Assembly: GCA_019828565.1 (NCBI GenBank)
Contig: JAHDYR010000019.1
Coordinates: 124,001 to 188,000, forward strand
DNA from: Carpediemonas membranifera
Taxonomy: Eukaryota; Fornicata
Reading direction: 5' to 3'
DNA: 64,000 nucleotides
Shown here: piece after piece, positions 57,984 to 64,000 of the stretch
Layout: each line of letters begins with the position of its first letter
How positions within the stretch are numbered: position 1 is the stretch's first letter
Program-made: the position numbers and the translations under genes
The notes under the pieces: model-generated
The model's database searches: none
Seen by the model: the letters and a program-made list of their open reading frames with translations, nothing else
What the model was told of the DNA's origin: nothing

Positions 57984-58416
57984 ATGGGCCATGTGTTCGG
58001 AAACATTGGCATTGGAGCAGGTGCGTTGATACCATTCGTATACCCGGCGTACCGGACTCTGAAAACCATTGAATCGAAGAACTCAAACGAATTGGCGAAA
58101 TGTGCACGCTACTGGGTTTGTTTATCATCAGAATGTTACCTAGATGAACTATACTGCTATTAGTGGCGCTCTTGAGGCTTCTAGACTGTTCATTAACTGG
58201 AAGCCGGCTTCGCTTTCGTGGATAAGAATGGGGACGGCCATCTGGCTTCTCAGGAACAACTTTGAGGCATCTGAGCGGGCTTACAGCACATACCTGGGCC
58301 CTGCTATGGATAGGATGCGTCTCGATGACAGGGCTGAGACTCTGCGTGCCACGAGCATTGGGTCCGTCAAGTTGACAGCACATACACTGCAGAGCCAGCT
58401 GGGGCACGTGTTGTGA
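57984..58416 (+). CDS. REEP/YOP1 family ER-shaping protein, two exons
   Basis: The exons are 57984-58115 and 58144-58416, giving 134 aa. REEP5/YOP1/DP1 proteins insert hairpins into tubular ER membranes. The first exon (GALIPFVYPAYRTLKTIESKNSNELAKCARYW) carries the diagnostic YPAY...KAIES......W.TYW. The second has RLFINWKPASLSWIRMGTAIWLL followed by AYSTYLGPAMDR, as in the family's W.P.Y...K....WL..P....GA..(I/L)Y...(I/V)R.P. The length fits. The 28-nt intron lies just after the conserved Trp. Confidence 0.88.
58116..58143 (+). other. Intron in the REEP/YOP1 gene (28 nt, phase 0)
   Basis: Donor GTTTGT, 3' end TTACCTAG. Confidence 0.88.
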
Positions 58417-58644
58417 TCGATAGATGATGCATAGCAGCAGTAATATCACTTTAAAACGGATTATCGTCTAAACAGGTCGAGGGTGCTTTGCGGTCCTCAA
58501 AAATTTTGTTCCAACCAATCTTGCTAGTTGATTGCCATACAACTACAGACAGGCATCGTATGCCCTCACGCCGAACGAAATTGGTGGTATCAGTTTAGAC
58601 CATTTTTGCAAAAAACCTCTTTTGTTCCTTTGTGCTCGACATCG

Positions 58645-59101
58645 ATGAACGGCCGCGTCCAGAGTTTTGGCAAGAAGGTTTGTGCTCATATGCACTTGTT
58701 TTACGTAGAAGACCGCCATTGCTGTCGCTCAAATCACTCCCGGCCAGGGCCAGATCCGTGTGAACGGTTTCGCTCTTGATACCGTCCAGCCCGAGGCTCT
58801 TCGCTTCAAGCTGTACGATCCTATCCACATCCTCGGCAAGGAGCGCTTCGCCGGCCTTGACATCCGCATCAAGGTCTCTGGTGGTGGCCAGGTCTCCCAG
58901 GTCTACGCCATCCGCCAGGCCATCTCCCGTGGCATCGTTGCTTACTACCACAAGTTCGTCGATGAGGCCGCCAAGCAGGAGCTTAAGGATATGCTCGTTG
59001 ACTTCGACCGTACTCTTCTTGTTTCCGATCCTCGCCGCAAGGAGGCTAAGAAGTTCGACCGCAAGGGTGCTCGTGCCCGCTACCAGAAGTCGTACAGATA
59101 A
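58645..59101 (+). CDS. RPS16: Ribosomal protein uS9 (S16), two exons
   Basis: The exons are 58645-58677 and 58709-59101, giving 141 aa. Splicing gives [20 protein letters not shown], then the core [34 protein letters not shown], and the invariant end [11 protein letters not shown]. The length is close to human S16 (146). It is a small-subunit protein whose C-terminal tail reaches the P-site tRNA. The stop TAA lies within AGATAAAC. Confidence 0.97.
58678..58708 (+). other. Intron in uS9/S16 (31 nt, phase 0)
   Basis: Donor GTTTGT, 3' end TTACGTAG. It falls between FGKK and KTAIAVA. Confidence 0.96.
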
Positions 59102-59103
59102 AC
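59096..59103 (+). terminator. Putative poly(A) element AGATAAAC overlapping the uS9 stop
   Basis: AGA TAA AC, with the stop codon inside the TAAA core. Confidence 0.45.
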
Positions 59104-59717
59104 GGTATCCGCGTGAATAGAGTGAGTGAGGTTGGAGAGGCTGTCTCCTCTTCAGAGCATGAAGACAACAATGACCAAATCAAGGGACAATGTCTGTCGG
59201 CTTCTCACGTTAATTGCTTTGCTAGTGTTCTCTTTAGCGTCATCGCACACTCGCAAAACCTTAGCGGACTCGTAAGGCGCATCATGCCATCTGAAGGGGT
59301 GTCGCCAGATTTATGCAGAGAAGCCTCTTAACGGATTTACCCACCCGAGGCCGTAATGTGCATATGCTCCCAAATGGCTGGCTTGATGCGCAAGCCGTAA
59401 CTGCAACCTTCTCATGGGTCGTCTTTGGTCTTCTGCCTCGACAAAATTGAAAATGGCAGCAGAGTAGTTTAAGGTCGCATAGAGGACGAAGCACTGCTAT
59501 AAATGGTGTCCACGCAATGATTATGCCCTGACACTTCGAGCCGAGGATGATTCAGTCAAATGATTGGTTGCTCGCACCCGAATCAAACTCTTGTTTCAAG
59601 ACAACATACAAAACCCAGCCTTTAAGTTGATACACGCGCCTCTTCGTGATATGAGTCAAAGATCACAGTGAATTCGGCCATGACCTTATCGTGCGAGTCG
59701 TCGAGTCGTCTCCACAG
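59102..59717. other. Intergenic stretch
   Basis: 616 bp, AT-richer, with no gene recognised. CCTTTAAGTTGATAC near 59619 is a possible promoter element of the next gene. Confidence 0.45.
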
Positions 59718-61496
59718 ATGTTCAGCCGTATTCTCTGCGCTCTTCTCCTTATTGGAGTTGTTACCTGCGCTAATAACCGGTTTGCATCGGTAGTTATCGG
59801 TCACGATGATACCGATTTCTCGATTAAGCACACCTTCAACAAGGATGCTACCGCCTTCGGAAACGTCATCGATGGTGTCTCCGAGGAAGGTTTTAGAAGA
59901 CTTCACATCGACACATCTTCTTCCGAGAAGCCTGTCCGTGTCGCCTATGCCGCTGGCGTGCTCGAGGGCTATCTTACCGCTCAGAGCATCTATGAGAACT
60001 ACATGAACTCCTTTGACTCCAACCAGTATCTGTTCAACAACACCGTGTGCCCCCCCATGCAGACGTACATGAACACCAACTACAACTTCCTCTCCACATA
60101 CCCCAAGGAGCATCTCAAGGACCCTTACTGGAACCGTGTTTACCTCGCGATGGTTCAGATGGAGGGCATCGTCGACGGCTACAACGAAGGCCGTGGCTCC
60201 AACCCTAAGCTGTCTTCCATTGACATCTTCCGCCTGAACATGATTGGCGAGTGCGACGACCTCGAAGGCGTTCTCTGCCCCGCCACGGCAGCACTCAAGG
60301 ACATCGATACCCGCATGCACTGCACCGGCGCCGTCCGCATGCTGCCCGACAAGAGCGATATCTTCATGTCCCACGACACCTGGTCCGGCTACAGCACGAT
60401 GAACCGCGTGATGAAGGACTACCGCCTCAACCTCGGCACCCCCTCCAACGCCGTCTCCTTCTCCTCCTACCCTGGCATGACATACTCTACCGACGACTTC
60501 TACATCACCGAGCAGCTGACAGTCATTGAGACGACCTTCCATGTCTGGAACACGTCTCTTTACGACTATCTCGACGCCGCCACCACTGTGCCCACCTTCA
60601 TCCGCGCGCAGGTCGCCAACTCTCTCGCCACCAATGGTGCTGAGTGGGCTGAGATCTTCAAGCGCCGCAACTCTGGCACGTACAACAACCAGTGGCTCGT
60701 GCTCGACCTAAAGCACTTCGAGGCCGGTCACTCCCTCATGCCCTGGACTGTCACCCGCCTCGAGCAGATGCCCGGCCCCTATGTCGTCTACGAGGACGCC
60801 ACTGCCGAGCTCGAGCAGGTCGGCTGGATCGCTTCGATCAACGCCCCCGCCATTAAGTACATCCAGGACGTCTCGGGCTACTCGACCCTGCCTCCCGCCC
60901 AGGCGAACTACTTCGCGTACAAGACACAGGCCCGCTGGGACATCTTCTCCCACGAGATGGATGACGTGACCTCTTATGACCTCTTTAAGAAGTTCATGCG
61001 CCACAACTCTTGGAAGACCGACACCTACGCTCGCGGTGACCCCGGAGGGTCTATTGCTTCCCGCTACGACCTTCGCCCTGCCCCCGTTGCCGGCCACGTT
61101 GCCGCCCCCTTCGGCTGCACTGACTCGAAGACGACCCGCGTCGGCCACTTCAAGACCCGCACCTTCGACGTTGTCGTCGGCCCCACCACCGACGGCGACC
61201 TGCCCCACTGGGTGTACTCGACGGCCAAGTGGGACGTCCCCCACCGCGGCATCCCCGATGACATGAGCGTCTTCGACTACGTGGCCTTCGACGGCACTGG
61301 CCCCTACGCCCCTACTGCCCTCCGCTGGTACATGATCGTCGCTGGCGTCCTTGTTCTTGTCGCATTCACTCTCTTGATGTGTGCCGCTTGCGGTGTTCTC
61401 GTTGGGTCAACCACTGCTTGGGCCATCTGGCACAAGAAGCGCGGATCGAGCGCGGCTGATCTGGAGTACCAGCCCATCGACATGGAAGAGGATTAA
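59718..61496 (+). CDS. Phospholipase B-like protein with C-terminal membrane anchor
   Basis: A 592-aa protein starting at MFSRILCALLLIGVVTCANN, a signal peptide (open frame from 59691). It belongs to the phospholipase B-like (PLBD, Ntn-hydrolase) family of lysosomal enzymes. The candidate nucleophile is C202 in MHCTGAVRMLPDKSDIFMSHDTW, which aligns with the family's CSGL/CSAL..L...DL...H.TW. NQWLVLDLKHF and the PGPYVVYEDATAEL block are also family features. Unlike soluble PLBD1/2, it ends with a transmembrane segment (MIVAGVLVLVAFTLLMCAACGVLVG, about 537-561) and a tail ending EYQPIDMEED, where YQPI fits YxxPhi endolysosomal sorting. Confidence 0.93.
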   Translation: MFSRILCALLLIGVVTCANNRFASVVIGHDDTDFSIKHTFNKDATAFGNVIDGVSEEGFRRLHIDTSSSEKPVRVAYAAGVLEGYLTAQSIYENYMNSFDSNQYLFNNTVCPPMQTYMNTNYNFLSTYPKEHLKDPYWNRVYLAMVQMEGIVDGYNEGRGSNPKLSSIDIFRLNMIGECDDLEGVLCPATAALKDIDTRMHCTGAVRMLPDKSDIFMSHDTWSGYSTMNRVMKDYRLNLGTPSNAVSFSSYPGMTYSTDDFYITEQLTVIETTFHVWNTSLYDYLDAATTVPTFIRAQVANSLATNGAEWAEIFKRRNSGTYNNQWLVLDLKHFEAGHSLMPWTVTRLEQMPGPYVVYEDATAELEQVGWIASINAPAIKYIQDVSGYSTLPPAQANYFAYKTQARWDIFSHEMDDVTSYDLFKKFMRHNSWKTDTYARGDPGGSIASRYDLRPAPVAGHVAAPFGCTDSKTTRVGHFKTRTFDVVVGPTTDGDLPHWVYSTAKWDVPHRGIPDDMSVFDYVAFDGTGPYAPTALRWYMIVAGVLVLVAFTLLMCAACGVLVGSTTAWAIWHKKRGSSAADLEYQPIDMEED

Positions 61497-61599
61497 ACTT
61501 TAACAACAGTACAAACGCCACTTCCCTGTAAGTAACGACCAAAGTGCAGGTTAAGTTTTTTTTGCGCTGAAAAGCGAAGAATCACTGTATCATAAGAGG

Positions 61600-61812
61600 A
61601 TGAACGCTCAGCAAACAGGACTCCTTCTGAAGCAACAACTCACACAAAATGAACGGTTAAAGCTTCAGTGTGAAGCCTCAAAGCGGATTATGAAGGTCAG
61701 CGAGGCTGCTGAGGTGTTGATAACGTATATAACCGGAAAAGAGGATCCTCTTCTCACTCCTGGAGATTCCTCGAACCCATTTTCGCCCAAGGGTGGATGC
61801 TTCTGCCTTTAG
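61600..61812 (+). CDS. Heterotrimeric G-protein gamma subunit
   Basis: A 70-aa G-gamma. It pairs with G-beta and anchors it to membranes. The N-terminal helix (LKLQCEASKRIMKVSEAAEVLITYI) is followed by KEDPLLTPGDSSNPF, very close to the animal KEDPLLTP...ENPF signature, and the CaaX box CFCL, whose final Leu predicts geranylgeranylation. The length matches animal gammas (68-75). Such short genes are often missed. The G-alpha and G-beta genes are not in this window. Confidence 0.93.
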   Translation: MNAQQTGLLLKQQLTQNERLKLQCEASKRIMKVSEAAEVLITYITGKEDPLLTPGDSSNPFSPKGGCFCL

Positions 61813-62120
61813 ACCTTTTCCCCGTTTTTTTGCGCTTTGGCGCATATCCATAGACATATTTGTAGATAAACCGACTTCTGTCGAGACGAGCACGCCAGTG
61901 CGCTGGTTTTATGTGCCATTCTCAACTAGGAAAGCTGTTCGCATCCCAGAATCTCGAGATCTAGATTGAGAGAATCACATAAGAAGGATACCACTCTCAG
62001 CGCCGGTAAAGTGGCACTGAACAGGAGACCGGACCCAGCATGGAGAAGTACAAGGCTTTGTCACCGGCGGCGCTGGGTTGACGGTTCGCGACTCTCTTTA
62101 TTCAAACGCGATTGATCGGC
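61813..62120. other. Intergenic stretch
   Basis: 308 bp between G-gamma and the PLP protein gene; nothing recognised. Confidence 0.4.
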
Positions 62121-62807
62121 ATGAGCGTTGCAGAGAACCTCGCGGCTATTCTGGACAGCATACATGCTGTCGCATCGGAATGTGGTAACGATAAGGTCGA
62201 GCTTGTGGCCGTATCCAAGCTCAAGCCCGTTTCTATGCTCAAAGAAGCATTCGAAGCTGGACAACGGCTATTCGGCGAGAACTATGTACAGGAAATGCTT
62301 GAAAAGGCGGCAGAAGTTCCTGAGGCGCAGTTCCGTTTCATTGGCCACCTTCAGTCTGGCAAGGCGAAGCAAGTCGTCCAACCGAAGAACGTCATCGCTA
62401 TCGACACAGTAGACTCGCTTAAGCTTGCGAAGAAGCTCGACAACGCCTGTTCGGCCATTGGGAGAACGATCGGAGTGATGCTGCAGGTGAACACCAGTGG
62501 CGAGGAGAGCAAGTCGGGCGTGGCGCCGGCGGACGCCAAGCAGTTCTATGAAGACGTCAAGGCACAGTGCTCGCACCTGAACATCGAGGGATTCATGACT
62601 ATCGGCTCACCAGAGGATTCCCTGAAGCCCGAGCCCGAGGCCTTCCGTGTTCTCGCAGGGATCCGCGACTCGGTCGACCCAACCCTAGCACTGTCTATGG
62701 GCATGTCCAGCGACTACGAGGCGGCCATCCGCATGGGGACGAGCTATGTCCGGGTAGGCTCGGCCATTTTTGGGGCCAGGCCATTTGCTGGGTCTGTGCC
62801 AAAGTGA
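62121..62807 (+). CDS. Pyridoxal phosphate homeostasis protein (YggS/PLPBP)
   Basis: A 228-aa PLP-binding TIM-barrel protein that buffers and supplies pyridoxal 5'-phosphate. The PLP lysine is K33 in ELVAVSKLKP. GQRLFGENYVQE, RFIGHLQSGKAKQV and NTSGEESKSG are family blocks. ALSMGMSSDYEAAIRMGTSYVRVGSAIFGAR is the conserved phosphate-binding end. The start at 62121 (MSVAENL) is the first ATG. The length matches yeast and bacterial homologues. Confidence 0.96.
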   Translation: MSVAENLAAILDSIHAVASECGNDKVELVAVSKLKPVSMLKEAFEAGQRLFGENYVQEMLEKAAEVPEAQFRFIGHLQSGKAKQVVQPKNVIAIDTVDSLKLAKKLDNACSAIGRTIGVMLQVNTSGEESKSGVAPADAKQFYEDVKAQCSHLNIEGFMTIGSPEDSLKPEPEAFRVLAGIRDSVDPTLALSMGMSSDYEAAIRMGTSYVRVGSAIFGARPFAGSVPK

Positions 62808-63518
62808 GCGGTGTGGGTTGTAAATGTGGCCGTTAAGGGAAATTCTGTGGGTGTTTGTTGGCTTTGTAGTGGCGTGGCGAGTTGGTGAAGAATGGAGATT
62901 TAGACTTATGAGACGGAATGTGCATTGCTGACAGCATGTGACGGGGCTTGTAGTGGTGGGTTAAACACGATTGAAGCGGTTGCTGACTTGACTTGGGTGG
63001 GAAGCTGGAAAGACGATTGATGACACAAGTGGTGACTTGGTTGACAGTGCTGTCAGCCTGATAATGTGAACTCACGTGGTCTGGATCCACAGACGACATA
63101 TGGCGACGGCATCTATTGTCTCCGGAAATCACTGCGAATACCGGATGGAAGATGAAACAGTCAATGATAGCACCCAGGCTCAACCAGACTCAACCTACAG
63201 AAGCCTAGAGTGTGAATGCACGAACAGTGAGGTTGCACTTGACCTTGTCCATGAACCCTGTACTCGATCATTTGACAATGAAGTAGCGTAGCTGCCCCAT
63301 TGCCCCACCAGACAGTCAGGACAGCCGGGGCGAGCTAGGAATCAATGACCCGCATGCAAACTGAGTTTTCCCGGATGAATTCAGTTGAACCGTGGTTTCT
63401 TCGAAGAACGTCGACACGGCAATCGCCTAATCTACGACCTGAGAGCATCACTTTTTTATGGCATAAAAAAATGTCCAGGACAAGCTTCTTAGCGTCCTAT
63501 TACGCAACAAAGACACAA
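62808..63518. other. 0.7-kb AT-richer intergenic region
   Basis: No credible gene. A 71-codon frame at 63076-63291 has no bias or motif. GGCATAAAAAAATG near 63461 is a TATA-like candidate about 55 bp upstream of the last gene. Confidence 0.45.
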
Positions 63519-64000
63519 ATGCCCCCGCTAAAGGGCATTTTGAAGACTACAGATTCTGTAGCTTCCTCTTCTTCAGCTGGACCTAAAGGCATGAGATTCA
63601 AGGATGACGCACAGGGCGAGGTTGCGTGTGATGTTCACATGTACGAGATGACTGACGAGGAATGGACCGCGCAATTCGGGAAACCTGCTTCTCAGCGTCA
63701 TGCGAAGCATGCAACGAAGGGCCAGCTTAAAGCAGCCGATGCCGCCGGGGAGCGCATTTCGCGGCAGTCTGCCGCCGAGCAGCACATGAACGAATTCCTC
63801 AAATTAGCCAAGCGCCTTAAGAGCGCACGCCTGGAATCTGTCTGGCCGACTGAGCTGCCGACCATTCAGGGTGCACTTCCGATGCCGTTCAATCTAAAGC
63901 CCGGCGAAGCCTCTAGTGCAAGTAAGATACTCGTGCCTGCAGGCAATAAAGAGGTCATTCCCGGTACGACCGCCACGATCGATCTCGGTCAGCAGAAGCA
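63519..64000 (+). CDS. Start of an unknown gene with a PP1-docking-like N-terminus
   Basis: 160 codons from ATG 63519, running off the right edge without a stop. The N-terminus (MPPLKGILKTT) contains KGILK, which resembles the docking sequence of protein phosphatase inhibitor-2, followed at residue 26 by RFKDD. A PP1-regulator role is possible but unproven. Next comes an Ala/Lys-rich helical section (KGQLKAADAAGERISRQSAAEQHMNEFLKLAKRLKSARLESVW) and a stretch with beta-like character (SKILVPAGNKEVIPGTTATIDL). No family is recognised. Confidence 0.7.
   Translation, partial: MPPLKGILKTTDSVASSSSAGPKGMRFKDDAQGEVACDVHMYEMTDEEWTAQFGKPASQRHAKHATKGQLKAADAAGERISRQSAAEQHMNEFLKLAKRLKSARLESVWPTELPTIQGALPMPFNLKPGEASSASKILVPAGNKEVIPGTTATIDLGQQK

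Noticed and set aside
63076-63291. 71-codon open frame
   Set aside because: No codon bias, no motif, and it lies in an AT-richer gap.
1-64000. tRNA genes
   Set aside because: I looked for B-box-like GGTTCGA..CC in the gaps on both strands and found no site with a matching A box and foldable arms. A covariance-model scan would be decisive.

Overview
This window is nuclear DNA from a flagellated protist. The best fit is a free-living fornicate metamonad of the Carpediemonas type. That assignment is inferred from gene content, intron form and GC-rich coding, not from a database match. The genes are plainly eukaryotic (26S proteasome, importin alpha, Polo-like kinase, RNA polymerase I, ribosome biogenesis factors). 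Five of them are ciliary (TMEM17-like, CFAP58, DNAI1, CFAP52, LZTFL1). Coding is dense and GC-rich, and intergenic DNA is mostly short. Ten genes are broken by a single 28-37 nt intron each, with a GTNNGT donor and a TNA(C/T)NNAG acceptor in which the branch-site-like motif abuts the AG. Many stops overlap or closely precede a TAAA-type element. Both traits resemble those described in Giardia and Trichomonas.

Layout. 1-9.4 kb, minus strand: the 3'-truncated part of a coiled-coil gene with an exact 1,062-bp internal duplication, then a run of endolysosomal and trafficking genes (membrane-anchored histidine acid phosphatase, an unknown protein, CLN5, a COG8-like protein, CLN3). 10.5-12.9 kb, plus: TMEM17-like and an RCC1-like protein. 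13.6-26.9 kb, minus: coiled-coil protein, bromodomain-ET protein, Polo-like kinase, bacterial-type NAD synthetase, Nbp35, CFAP58, plasma-membrane type Ca2+-ATPase. 27.6-33.8 kb, plus: a small unknown gene and a giant ankyrin-repeat protein ending in an OTU-like cysteine protease domain. 34-49.3 kb, minus: short RPN7, pescadillo, RPT6, RPA43, a disordered protein, an MRH-domain receptor-like protein, DNAI1, a Tmc-like membrane protein, importin alpha and an SDS3-like protein. 49.8-64 kb, plus: eL36, MAK16, CFAP52, SLC35F6-like, LZTFL1, ribulose-phosphate epimerase, an acyltransferase, REEP/YOP1, uS9 (S16), phospholipase B-like, G-gamma, the PLP homeostasis protein, and the start of an unknown gene running off the right edge.

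Themes. Six products point to the endolysosome (acid phosphatase, CLN5, CLN3, MRH protein, phospholipase B-like, SLC35F6-like), with COG8 and REEP in Golgi/ER trafficking. Ribosome production is represented by pescadillo, MAK16, RPA43, eL36 and uS9. Apart from eL36 and REEP, whose exon joins I fixed from family knowledge, all spliced models were set by two frames meeting at a GTNNGT..AG pair that restores a family-conserved protein. I saw no rRNA, tRNA, CRISPR array or transposon that I could support.
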